Assembly (NCBI GenBank): GCA_030612495.1
Contig: JAUWNT010000037.1
Coordinates: forward strand, 1-16,329
Source of the DNA: Candidatus Aminicenantota bacterium
GTDB taxonomy: Bacteria; Acidobacteriota; Aminicenantia; UBA2199
Direction of reading: 5' to 3'
Length of the DNA stretch: 16,329 nt
This document shows positions 8,142 through 14,897 of this stretch, piece after piece. The position numbers and the translations under genes are program-made. The notes below the pieces were generated by a model. The model did no database searches. It had not been told where the DNA came from and saw only the letters and a program-made list of their open reading frames with translations. How positions within the stretch are numbered: position 1 is the first letter of the stretch; every line of letters starts with the position of its first letter.

Positions 8142-8181
8142 CATTGGGGTCAGGTCTCAACATTAGACATAAGAGTAAATT
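8142..8181 (+). repeat. Repeat copy B: left terminal repeat of the Y1 transposon
   Basis: The core TGGGGTCAGGTCTCAACATT plus AGACAT is the same as in copy C but inverted, so B and C are the terminal inverted repeats of the element. Within it GTCT and AGAC can pair as a 4-bp hairpin with a 7-nt loop. The minus-strand sequence of B encodes the last transposase residues and its TGA stop at 8152-8150. B ends 2 bases before the start codon of the TlpA-like gene. Confidence 0.88.
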
Positions 8182-9142
8182 TAGTTTGTCTTATATGTTT
8201 CTCCAGTCGGTAAACTATATCCATTAATTGTTCATCATTATTAATATCTATTTCAAAACGTAATCCCAATTTAGACACAGCAGCATAATCCATATCCATA
8301 ATTACCCCAATCTCTTTTAAACTCAAAGATGTGTAATTCTTTAGAGCATAGATAAATAACTTTCGCCATATATTTCCTTTCACTTTCCTGAATAAATCTT
8401 TCTCGATAATATTAAATTCCATTAAAAGCACTGACTTAATTTCATTTAAAGAAAGACTCCTTATATACTTTATGTCTGGTATTTCTCTGTTATCTTTCTC
8501 ACTCATCTTTCCTTTTACCTTTTGTAAGACCACCTTTAAATAATCTTCACTTCCAAGAAAGCAATTCTTCCCATATATGTTGATTTTCTTTACTCCCTCC
8601 TGGTTCTTCATCATACTTTTAATAAACTGATGATACTGATTAGGATCAGCATTAAATAATGCCAATATATCTTTTTTATAAAGCCATTCTGGCGATTTTA
8701 TTTTTTTTAAATAAGACCTATAACTGCTCCAGTAATAGTCTTCTGGAGATTTAACAATTCTAGCTCTCCACGGGTTGAGATGGATGTAGGCACTTAATGT
8801 TTTTAAATAACTCTCTTTTTCTACTAAAATCGATTTATATCTCCCTTGAAATATAGAGCCCTCAACCTTATATTTTCTTTTAAACCAATTAGAATAATTG
8901 GTATTTATATGGTGCATGACTCTGGCTAAGTTGCCTTTTGGAGTTTCTAATAAAAGGTGGTAATGATTATTCATTAACGCATATGCATGTATGAGGACAG
9001 TAAATTTGTCTACAGTTTTAGAAAGTTTTTCTATAAATTTTTTCTTATCATAAGAGGAATTATAAATATTTTCCTTTCGTTCCCCTCTGGAAATTACATG
9101 ATAAAATGCTCCTTCAAATTCAATCCTTAAAGGTCGTGCCAT
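8150..9142 (-). CDS. REP-associated tyrosine transposase (Y1 HUH family) with DnaA-C-like helix-turn-helix tail
   Basis: A 330-residue transposase. It opens with MARPLRIEFEGAFYHVISRG, the usual start of the Y1_Tnp domain. The HUH motif is His60-Tyr-His62 in LMNNHYHLLLE, and the catalytic tyrosine is probably Tyr112 in KESYLKTLSAYIHLNP. These enzymes cut and join single-stranded DNA at hairpin-containing ends. Residues about 225-300 (LSLNEIKSVLLMEF...LSLKEIGVIMDMDYAAVSK) resemble the DnaA C-terminal helix-turn-helix found in the longer members of the family. The frame is intact. The last residues M-S-N-V-E-T and the TGA are encoded by the terminal repeat. The promoter's -10 box ends 6 nt before the ATG and there is no Shine-Dalgarno, which suggests a leaderless mRNA. 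A helix-turn-helix tail next to a DNA-cutting domain may recognise the repeat; that is inference. Confidence 0.9.
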   Translation of the reverse strand: MARPLRIEFEGAFYHVISRGERKENIYNSSYDKKKFIEKLSKTVDKFTVLIHAYALMNNHYHLLLETPKGNLARVMHHINTNYSNWFKRKYKVEGSIFQGRYKSILVEKESYLKTLSAYIHLNPWRARIVKSPEDYYWSSYRSYLKKIKSPEWLYKKDILALFNADPNQYHQFIKSMMKNQEGVKKINIYGKNCFLGSEDYLKVVLQKVKGKMSEKDNREIPDIKYIRSLSLNEIKSVLLMEFNIIEKDLFRKVKGNIWRKLFIYALKNYTSLSLKEIGVIMDMDYAAVSKLGLRFEIDINNDEQLMDIVYRLEKHIRQTKFTLMSNVET

Positions 9143-9148
9143 AATAAA

Positions 9149-9177
9149 ATTATAGCATTTTTTAAACTTAATGTCTA
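9149..9177 (-). promoter_or_regulatory. Transposase promoter with its -35 box inside the terminal repeat
   Basis: On the minus strand TAGACA (9177-9172, 5 of 6 to TTGACA) is followed after 17 bp by TATAAT (9154-9149), with an extended -10 TGC just before it. The -35 box lies in the AGAC arm of repeat copy C. The -10 box ends 6 nt before the transposase ATG, so transcription should start at or beside the start codon. Confidence 0.65.
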
Positions 9178-9202
9178 ATGTTGAGACCTGACCCCATACT
9201 TA
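9168..9202 (-). repeat. Repeat copy C: right terminal repeat of the Y1 transposon
   Basis: On the minus strand it reads TGGGGTCAGGTCTCAACATT then AGACATTAAG, inverted relative to copies A and B. It keeps the GTCT/AGAC hairpin and provides the -35 box of the transposase promoter. Confidence 0.88.
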
Positions 9203-9204
9203 CA

Positions 9205-9230
9205 AATGTTGAGACCTGACCCCATACTTA
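9205..9230 (-). repeat. Repeat copy D: tandem part-copy of C
   Basis: The 26 nt at 9205-9230 are identical to 9177-9202 within copy C, with CA between them, a period of 28 nt. D lacks the AGAC arm that completes the hairpin (TGTA on the minus strand at the corresponding place), so it is probably not a working end. It stops 1 nt short of the lipoprotein gene's stop codon. Confidence 0.88.
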
Positions 9231-9231
9231 T

Positions 9232-9756
9232 TTATTTAATACCTAATCTTTCAGCCTCTTTTGGAGCTTGTTTTTTTAATAATTCAAAGTTTGCATATTG
9301 TGTAATAGCATTAAATGTTGTTATCAGGTTACCTAATTCCCTATCCTTTTTCCTATAATATTTTTGTATGTCTAAATATGATTTAAAAATCGTTCTGGAA
9401 ACTTTATTAATACCATATCCAACAGTTCTATTAAAAGTATTTTTTTCATCCTGATTCATTTTCTCATGCTTTTTCCCATAAACTATGAGCTTTTGTACAT
9501 AACTTTCTTTTAATTCTTCCATCTTTTTCTTTGCTTCAATTACTTCTGGTTTATCTTTTAAACCCTCAACAACCTCTTCTATTGCTTCAACATATAGTTT
9601 CCCAACCGCTTCCCCAATTTCCTTTGGACTTGTTTTTGACACTTCTTTTTCAAGCGATGATCCTTCAGAAGATTTAACCCCCTTTGTTCCCTCACAACCT
9701 ATGAAAATCAAAAAGATTGAAAGAGAAATGATAAAAAATAAATTTTTAACATTCAT
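9232..9756 (-). CDS. Small helical lipoprotein of unknown function
   Basis: A 174-residue protein I do not recognise. The N-terminus (MNVKNLFFIISLSIFLIFIGC) is a lipoprotein signal with Phe-Ile-Gly-Cys at residues 18-21, so the mature protein should be lipid-anchored at Cys21. A Ser/Lys-rich linker follows to about residue 45. The rest is highly charged and probably all alpha-helical (GEAVGKLYVEAIEEVVEGLKDKPEV and onward), with no cysteines after the anchor. TAAGGAGG ends 5 nt before the ATG, a strong ribosome binding site. The gene begins 13 nt after the stop of the M20 peptidase, so the two form an operon. Its stop codon is 1 nt from repeat copy D, so the transposon may have landed at, or removed, its original 3' flank. 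No function can be inferred. Confidence 0.75.
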   Translation of the reverse strand: MNVKNLFFIISLSIFLIFIGCEGTKGVKSSEGSSLEKEVSKTSPKEIGEAVGKLYVEAIEEVVEGLKDKPEVIEAKKKMEELKESYVQKLIVYGKKHEKMNQDEKNTFNRTVGYGINKVSRTIFKSYLDIQKYYRKKDRELGNLITTFNAITQYANFELLKKQAPKEAERLGIK

Positions 9757-9769
9757 TCAAACCTCCTTA

Positions 9770-10846
9770 TTATTTTGCTGATAGCCTTAATATCTCAACT
9801 ATCATATTCAAAGCCTTGTACATGTCAGCTACATAGATATGTTCATCACAAGAGTGCTCCATTCTTGCACCAATCCCTACTACTGCCATTTCTATATTCC
9901 TGTTGTTGTAAATGGAAGCATCAGTGAAGCCTGTAATAAAAGTTGTTTTTGCATTAACTCCAACCTTTTTTAAAGCTCTCTTTGATATCTCTACTGTCCA
10001 TGAATTCTCCGGAATATCCACAGCTTTGCATAGATTATCTACCTTGATCTCAACAGTAGCTCCTATTGATTCTACCTCTTCTCTTATTGTCTTTTCCATA
10101 TCTTGGGCAAGTTTTTCCCCTTTTTGATGATCCAGGCTCCTGCATTCTGCAAGAAAAGTAACTGAATCAGGAACTCCATTTCTTATCATTCCACCATTAA
10201 TTACTCCAACATTTGCTGTAGTCTCGTGATCCAGACGCCCAAGCTTAATTGCACAAATTGCTTTTGATGCTGCAAGTATCGCGCTTATTCCCTTTTCAGG
10301 CTCCATACCTGCATGAGCAGCACGTCCTTTTATATTAACATCGATAGCAAAATAGGAAGGGCCACCTATTACAATAGTTTCAAGAGTATCATTGTCAAGA
10401 AGAAACCCTTTCTTAGCCTTCAATCTGCTAAAATCAAGATTTTTTACACCTATAATACCCACTTCCTCCTGTCTGCTTATAGCCACCTCAATCGGTGGAT
10501 AGATCTCAGCAATTCTAAGAGCCTCTAATAGCTCCGCAATACCGGCCTTATCATCAGCACCAAGAATCGTATCACCTTTGGAACGGATAACCCCATCCTT
10601 AAGAACAGGCTCTATACCCTTCCCCGGTTTCACTGTATCTGCGTGGCAGGATAAAAGTACTGGATCTTTTCCTTTACAATTCTTAGCATCAAAGTTAGCT
10701 ATTAAATTACCGTAACTGTCCTTTGAAACCTCAGCTCCAAGCTTTTTGAATTCTTCAACTAAATAATCAATAAATCTAGCTTCATTACCGGACTCACTGT
10801 CAATTTGAACCATCTCCATAAATTGTTTTATCATTCTTTCAGACAT
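9770..10846 (-). CDS. M20-family metallopeptidase, peptidase T-like
   Basis: A 358-residue cytoplasmic di-zinc peptidase of the M20 family, closest by motif to the PepT-like group (tripeptidases and related deacylases). Visible metal and catalytic residues are His68 and Asp70 (SCHADTV), Asp98 (GADDKAG), catalytic Glu127 and metal Glu128 (RQEEVG), Asp151 (LDNDT) and His331 (EHSCDEH). The dimerisation lid domain sits at about residues 165-275, including GRAAHAGMEPEKG. No signal peptide is seen. It probably finishes peptide breakdown, freeing amino acids from small peptides; the exact substrate is unknown. AGGAGG lies 8 nt before the ATG, and a promoter with extended -10 is 30 nt upstream. It is co-transcribed with the small lipoprotein downstream and divergent from the tRNA-Met/tilS unit. 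Confidence 0.9.
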   Translation of the reverse strand: MSERMIKQFMEMVQIDSESGNEARFIDYLVEEFKKLGAEVSKDSYGNLIANFDAKNCKGKDPVLLSCHADTVKPGKGIEPVLKDGVIRSKGDTILGADDKAGIAELLEALRIAEIYPPIEVAISRQEEVGIIGVKNLDFSRLKAKKGFLLDNDTLETIVIGGPSYFAIDVNIKGRAAHAGMEPEKGISAILAASKAICAIKLGRLDHETTANVGVINGGMIRNGVPDSVTFLAECRSLDHQKGEKLAQDMEKTIREEVESIGATVEIKVDNLCKAVDIPENSWTVEISKRALKKVGVNAKTTFITGFTDASIYNNRNIEMAVVGIGARMEHSCDEHIYVADMYKALNMIVEILRLSAK

Positions 10847-10875
10847 TTTTTTTCCTCCTATATATTTAATATTTC

Positions 10876-10904
10876 AAGATATCAGAAAAGCCCAATTAAT
10901 TCAA
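10876..10904 (-). promoter_or_regulatory. Likely promoter of the M20 peptidase-lipoprotein operon
   Basis: On the minus strand TTGAAT (10904-10899) and TATCTT (10881-10876) are 17 bp apart, with an extended -10 TGA just before the latter. The leader would be about 25 nt and holds the AGGAGG site. The -10 box has two mismatches, so the call is moderate. Confidence 0.5.
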
Positions 10905-10930
10905 TTCTTATGCCCAGTTTCCCTTTTTTC

Positions 10931-10959
10931 TTGATTAAAATAGATAAAAATAGTATAAT
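10931..10959 (+). promoter_or_regulatory. Promoter of tRNA-Met and tilS
   Basis: TTGATT (10931-10936) and a perfect TATAAT (10954-10959) are 17 bp apart. Transcription should begin about 10966, leaving a 5' leader of only some 5 nt before the tRNA. No other promoter is visible before tilS. Confidence 0.72.
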
Positions 10960-10970
10960 ACCAGACTTAT

Positions 10971-11043
10971 GGCGGCGTAGCTCAGTCGGTAGAGCAGACG
11001 GCTCATATCCGTTATGTCGGGGGTTCAATTCCCTCCGCCGCTA
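10971..11043 (+). tRNA. tRNA-Met (anticodon CAT), probably the elongator
   Basis: A full cloverleaf can be drawn: acceptor GGCGGCG with CGCCGCT (closing G1-U72 pair) and discriminator A at 11043; D-stem GCTC/GAGC; anticodon stem GACGG/CCGTT around loop CTCATAT; T-stem GGGGG/CCCTC with loop TTCAATT. CCA is not encoded. A CAT anticodon can be elongator Met, initiator Met or Ile2. The G1-U72 pair and the absence of three G-C pairs at the base of the anticodon stem argue against initiator. The acceptor and T-arm resemble Firmicute-type elongator Met tRNA. Ile2, the substrate of the TilS encoded next door, cannot be fully excluded. Confidence 0.9.
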
Positions 11044-11052
11044 TTTTTATTT

Positions 11053-12417
11053 ATGGAAAATCTATATCCTTTGTTTTTTAATAATATAAAGAGATTTAGC
11101 CTTATTAACAATAATGAAACTATAATTATTGCTCTTTCTGGAGGAAAAGACTCTGTCGCATTAACTCATTTGCTTAAAAAATTACAAAAAGATATTGATT
11201 TTCAACTAATTGCAGCTTACTTTAATCACCAGATAAGAGAAGATTCAAAAAAAGAAGAAAATTGGATAGAAAAATTCTGCAAACCTCTGAATATTAAACT
11301 TTTTAAAGCAAAAGATGATGTTATATCTTTCAAAGAAAAAAATAAACTAAACCTTGAACATGCAGGTTCAATACTCAGATATAGATTTTTGAATAGAGTT
11401 TCATCAGAATATAAAAATTCAAAAATTGCAACTGCTCATACAAAATCCGACCTTTTTGAAACATTTTTAATAAAGCTTTTCAGAGGAAGTGGAAATCTGG
11501 GATTGAGTGCTATATTTACAAAGAAGGGGAACAACATAATAAGACCTATCTTAATATTCTCAAAAGAAGATGTCCTTAATTTTTTAAACAGAAACAAAAT
11601 CCAGTATTATGAGGATTACACAAACAAACAAAATAAATTCATAAGAAATAAAATCAGAAATACTATAATCCCTAAAATAAAAGAGATAGAACCCAATATT
11701 GAAAATCAGGCATTCAAAACAATTACAATCATTCAACAGGAAAATGAATACTTCACTGATTTAGCAAGAAAAATTCTAAAAGAAAATTTAATTTTAGAGA
11801 AGATATTACCTTTGAACGTAATTAACAGATATAATCTTGCTATTAAGAGATACATAATTAGAGAATACATAAGAATTTTAAAGGGAGATTTACTAAATAT
11901 AGATTTTAATCATATTGAAAACATTATTAATACTTCATCAGAATCCAAAGGCATTTCAGTCCCCGGATTAAATCTAAAATTTCACAAGGGATACATATTT
12001 CCAGATGATATTTTCATTCCTGATTATAAATACATTATTAAATCTTATGGCACACTCAGAATAAAAGAGATAAACAAAATCATTAAAATAGAACAAATAG
12101 AAGATTACATAAAACCAGAGAATAATTATGAAATAGTATTACCCTATTCTCAAATAAAATTTCCTTTATTAATAAGAAATGTTAAAAAAAGAGATAAATA
12201 TATCAAAATAAATTCCTCCTTTAATCAAAAAGTATTTGAAATGATAAGAGAATCCGGAATTCCATATGAATTAAGAAACCTATCTCCTTTATTATTAAAT
12301 TATAATGAGAAAATTATATGGTGTTGTGGCTCCCCTATTTCAGACTCCTTTAAAATAAAAAACAAAAACATGGGGAAATATCTAAAAATAACCATTGACA
12401 TTTTTTCCCCGTATTGA
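11053..12417 (+). CDS. tilS: tRNA(Ile)-lysidine synthase TilS
   Basis: A 454-residue protein that converts C34 of tRNA-Ile2(CAU) to lysidine using ATP, switching its codon from AUG to AUA. The N-type PP-loop ATP motif is SGGKDS at 29-34. The second conserved block is AHTKSDLFETFLIKLFRGSG at about 128-147, and the TilS C-terminal domain ends the protein (RDKYIKI...IIWCCGSPISDSFKI). Length fits the long TilS form. I start it at ATG 11053 because the longer frame from 11014 begins inside the tRNA. The ATG is 9 nt after the tRNA discriminator base, with only T/A bases between and no Shine-Dalgarno. The only visible promoter is before the tRNA, so tRNA 3' processing would leave tilS with a leader of about 9 nt. 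A DUF362 gene follows 27 nt downstream. Confidence 0.92.
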   Translation: MENLYPLFFNNIKRFSLINNNETIIIALSGGKDSVALTHLLKKLQKDIDFQLIAAYFNHQIREDSKKEENWIEKFCKPLNIKLFKAKDDVISFKEKNKLNLEHAGSILRYRFLNRVSSEYKNSKIATAHTKSDLFETFLIKLFRGSGNLGLSAIFTKKGNNIIRPILIFSKEDVLNFLNRNKIQYYEDYTNKQNKFIRNKIRNTIIPKIKEIEPNIENQAFKTITIIQQENEYFTDLARKILKENLILEKILPLNVINRYNLAIKRYIIREYIRILKGDLLNIDFNHIENIINTSSESKGISVPGLNLKFHKGYIFPDDIFIPDYKYIIKSYGTLRIKEINKIIKIEQIEDYIKPENNYEIVLPYSQIKFPLLIRNVKKRDKYIKINSSFNQKVFEMIRESGIPYELRNLSPLLLNYNEKIIWCCGSPISDSFKIKNKNMGKYLKITIDIFSPY

Positions 12418-12444
12418 TATTTATAATCTAAAGAAGGAGTAACT

Positions 12445-13335
12445 ATGAAAAGAAGAGACTTTCTAAAAACATCAATATTGGTTTCATCCTCTATATACTT
12501 TCCATCCATTATAAATTCAAAAAACGTCTCAAAAAATTCTCTTGTTGTGAAAGTTCATGGTGATTCACCATATAATATAACTAAAAGAGCTATAAAAGAG
12601 CTCGGAGGTATGCAAAAAATAATATCAAAACAGGACATTGTAATGATAAAACCAAACATTGCCTGGAATAGAACAGTTGAACAGGCTGCTGATACAAACC
12701 CTCTTGTTTTAAAAGCAATAATTGAGGAAGTTTTTAATGCTGGAGCAAAAAAAATAATAATCATGGACAACACATGTCATAAACCTGAAGAAACCTATAA
12801 GAGAAGTGGAATCGAAGAGATGGCAAAAAAAATGGGTGTAGAAGTAAGATATGCAGATAATAACAGGCTCGTTGCATACGATTTTAAGGGAGAAAGGGTA
12901 AAAAGATGGCCTGTTTTCAAAGATTTTTTAGAGGTGGATAAATTTATAAATGTACCTGTTTTAAAACACCATGGAAGTGCTGAATTAACAATAGGAATGA
13001 AGAACCTCTTTGGCATAATTGGAGGAAGAAGAGGAAAGCTTCATAGAGACCTGGGTATGTGTATTGCAGACATTGCTCATGGATTTAAAACTCACCTGAC
13101 AATAGTAGATTCATTCAGAATATTAAAAAGAAATGGACCTGTTGGAGGTAGAATAAGTGATGTAGAGCTTAAAAAGACAGTTCTTGCATCAACAAACATA
13201 ATGGAAGCTGACGTTATAGCAGCTGATGTGTTTGGGAAAAAACCTGAAGAAATTCCCTTTATAAAATTTGCGTATGAGAAAAAAATGGGGAATATTGATA
13301 TAAGTAAGATAAATTTAAAAAATTTCGCTGCATAA
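12445..13335 (+). CDS. Tat-exported DUF362 protein
   Basis: A 296-residue protein starting with a twin-arginine signal (Arg3-Arg4 in KRRDFLKTS, then a hydrophobic stretch to about residue 22), so it should be exported folded, probably with a cofactor. The rest is a DUF362 domain, with MIKPNIAWNR, an NTCHKPEETY segment, VPVLKHHGSAELTIGMKNLFGIIGG and a C-terminal DVIAADVFG segment. DUF362 proteins are often fused or adjacent to ferredoxin domains; their reaction is not established. This one has no CxxCxxC motif of its own. AAGGAG lies 5 nt before the ATG. The gene for a six-cluster membrane polyferredoxin begins 8 nt downstream, so the two are very likely translated together and act as partners in envelope redox chemistry; that partnership is inference. 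Confidence 0.88.
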   Translation: MKRRDFLKTSILVSSSIYFPSIINSKNVSKNSLVVKVHGDSPYNITKRAIKELGGMQKIISKQDIVMIKPNIAWNRTVEQAADTNPLVLKAIIEEVFNAGAKKIIIMDNTCHKPEETYKRSGIEEMAKKMGVEVRYADNNRLVAYDFKGERVKRWPVFKDFLEVDKFINVPVLKHHGSAELTIGMKNLFGIIGGRRGKLHRDLGMCIADIAHGFKTHLTIVDSFRILKRNGPVGGRISDVELKKTVLASTNIMEADVIAADVFGKKPEEIPFIKFAYEKKMGNIDISKINLKNFAA

Positions 13336-13343
13336 TAAATTCA

Positions 13344-14897
13344 ATGTCTTCGAAAAACACAAAGCTTATTCAAACATTGAGAATAAGCTCTCAGATATTA
13401 TTTCTATTTCTTTTCTATTTCCTGTTAATAAGAACTGGGAAATCTAATATTGAACCCTCCGGATATGTAGATATATTCTTTTACTTTGACCCATTAATAT
13501 TTTTATTAAATATTATTGCGACTCAGGCAATTCAAACTCTATTTTTACTTTCTATTATACCTGTTTTTTTAACACTTGTTTTTGGAAGATTTTTCTGTGG
13601 ATGGGTATGCCCTTTTGGTGCAATCAACCAGTTTTTTTCATGGATATTTAAAAGATCAAAAAAGAAAAATGAGACAATTAATAAAAATTTACTAAATCTA
13701 AAATATATCATATTAATATTAATTGTAATAATGGCTATAATGGGCACTCATATTGGAGGCTGGTTAGACCCACTCTCCATTCTATCTCGAAGTTCTACTA
13801 TTGCTGTAAATCCTGCAGTTAATTATTCAATAGAACACTCTTTAAAAGAGGGAGCAAATGATAAAAGTATTGTAAAAAAAGGTTTAAAACCAATTTATGA
13901 ATTTACAAAAAAAAATATACTGAAAACAGAACAGAGAGTTTACTTTCAATCAATATTGATTGGAATGATATTCCTTCTGATAATTTTTTTAAATTTCTTC
14001 AAAAGGAGATTTTTTTGCAATTATATATGTCCATTAGGAGCATTGTATGGTTTAATTGCAAAATTTAGTTTTTTTAACCTTAAGGTAAATGAAAACAAGT
14101 GTAAATCCTGCAACTTGTGTTCAAATAATTGTACATACAATGGAAGCCCTTTTAAAGATTATATGAAATCCGAGTGTCTTGTTTGTTTTAATTGCTTAAA
14201 AGATTGCCCTGAGAATTCAATTGAAATTAAATTTGCTGTTCCAAAAAAGGAAAACAGAACATCAATAGATTTAGGAAGAAGAAGAGTTGTAGGTTCAATA
14301 TTATCAGGCATCTTTATTTCGGCATTTCCAAGAATTTCTAATATTACAAAATCAAAAAGACATAAATTTTTAAGACCTCCTGGATCCGTTTCAGAGAAGC
14401 AATTCCTACAAAAATGTATAAGATGTGGAGAATGTATGCATGTATGTCCCACAAACCTGATTCAGCCTTGTTTTCTTGAATCTGGCATAGAAGGAATATG
14501 GACACCGGTTTTAAAACCTAATATTGGTTACTGTGAATATGAATGTAATAGATGTACTCAAATTTGCCCAACAAATGCAATAGAAAAACTATCTATTGAA
14601 GAGAAGAAAAAATTTAAAATAGGAACTGCAGTGATTGATAGAAACAGATGTTACACATATGTTGACGGTTATAATTGCGGGGTTTGCGAAGAACACTGCC
14701 CTGTTCCTGACAAAGCAATCAGATTCAGAGAAGTTGAAGTATGGAACTTTGAAGGAAAATTGAAAAAAGTAAAACAAATTTATGTTGTTACGGATTTATG
14801 TATTGGTTGCGGCATATGTGAGAATGTGTGCCCCCGCTCAGATCATCCTGCTATATATATCACAGCAGAAGAAGAGCAAAGGGAATTCAATTATTAA
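13344..14897 (+). CDS. Membrane polyferredoxin: fused NapH-like and NapG-like modules
   Basis: A 517-residue protein with two recognisable halves. Residues 1-300 resemble NapH: membrane segments at about 12-30, 48-80, 119-135 and 200-218, two CxxxCP motifs (Cys85-Cys89 and Cys225-Cys229), and two [4Fe-4S] sites (Cys253/256/259/263 and Cys278/281/284/288). Residues 310-517 resemble NapG: a Tat-like GRRRVVGSIL stretch at 311-330, then LRPPGS and four more cluster sites (Cys358/361/364/368, Cys397/401/404/408, Cys436/445/448/452, Cys486/489/492/496). All cysteines are present, so up to six clusters. NapGH pass electrons from quinol to periplasmic nitrate reductase, but no NapA-like enzyme is visible, so the acceptor here is unknown. 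No Shine-Dalgarno precedes the ATG, which is 8 nt after the DUF362 stop. A hairpin terminator overlaps its stop codon. Confidence 0.87.
   Translation: MSSKNTKLIQTLRISSQILFLFLFYFLLIRTGKSNIEPSGYVDIFFYFDPLIFLLNIIATQAIQTLFLLSIIPVFLTLVFGRFFCGWVCPFGAINQFFSWIFKRSKKKNETINKNLLNLKYIILILIVIMAIMGTHIGGWLDPLSILSRSSTIAVNPAVNYSIEHSLKEGANDKSIVKKGLKPIYEFTKKNILKTEQRVYFQSILIGMIFLLIIFLNFFKRRFFCNYICPLGALYGLIAKFSFFNLKVNENKCKSCNLCSNNCTYNGSPFKDYMKSECLVCFNCLKDCPENSIEIKFAVPKKENRTSIDLGRRRVVGSILSGIFISAFPRISNITKSKRHKFLRPPGSVSEKQFLQKCIRCGECMHVCPTNLIQPCFLESGIEGIWTPVLKPNIGYCEYECNRCTQICPTNAIEKLSIEEKKKFKIGTAVIDRNRCYTYVDGYNCGVCEEHCPVPDKAIRFREVEVWNFEGKLKKVKQIYVVTDLCIGCGICENVCPRSDHPAIYITAEEEQREFNY

Larger units (their letters stand above)
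8142..9230 (-). mobile_element. REP-associated Y1 (IS200/IS605-like) single-gene element with terminal inverted repeats
   Basis: The element comprises one Y1 HUH transposase gene between inverted copies of a roughly 26-bp repeat (B on the left, C on the right), with a further part-copy D adjoining C. Each main copy has a GGGGTCAG tag followed by a GTCT/AGAC hairpin, the general layout of REP elements recognised by TnpA-REP (RAYT) enzymes. The right end carries the promoter and the left end carries the stop codon. No target-site duplication is visible, as expected for a Y1 enzyme. The bases outside the core differ at the two ends (CAT before TGGGG at A and B, AAGTA before it at C and D). Confidence 0.78.

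Noticed and set aside
8140..8163. Upstream ATG for the TlpA-like gene
   Set aside because: It lies wholly in transposon repeat B and would place MLRPDPND before an otherwise normal signal peptide; kept only as a point of interest.
9177..9230. Two direct 26-bp repeats as a start of a CRISPR array
   Set aside because: Only two units with a 2-nt gap, matching the transposon end; no spacers and no cas genes.
10971..11043. CAT tRNA read as tRNA-Ile2 because tilS is adjacent
   Set aside because: The acceptor and T-arm resemble elongator Met and adjacency alone is weak evidence; a covariance-model score would settle it.
11014..11052. Longer tilS reading frame starting inside the tRNA
   Set aside because: The first 13 codons are tRNA-Met sequence (T-arm and acceptor), and TilS homology begins after the ATG at 11053.
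12395..12427. TTGACA and TATAAT before the DUF362 gene as an internal promoter
   Set aside because: The two boxes are 21 bp apart, too far for a normal sigma70 promoter, and no better -10 lies at 17 bp.
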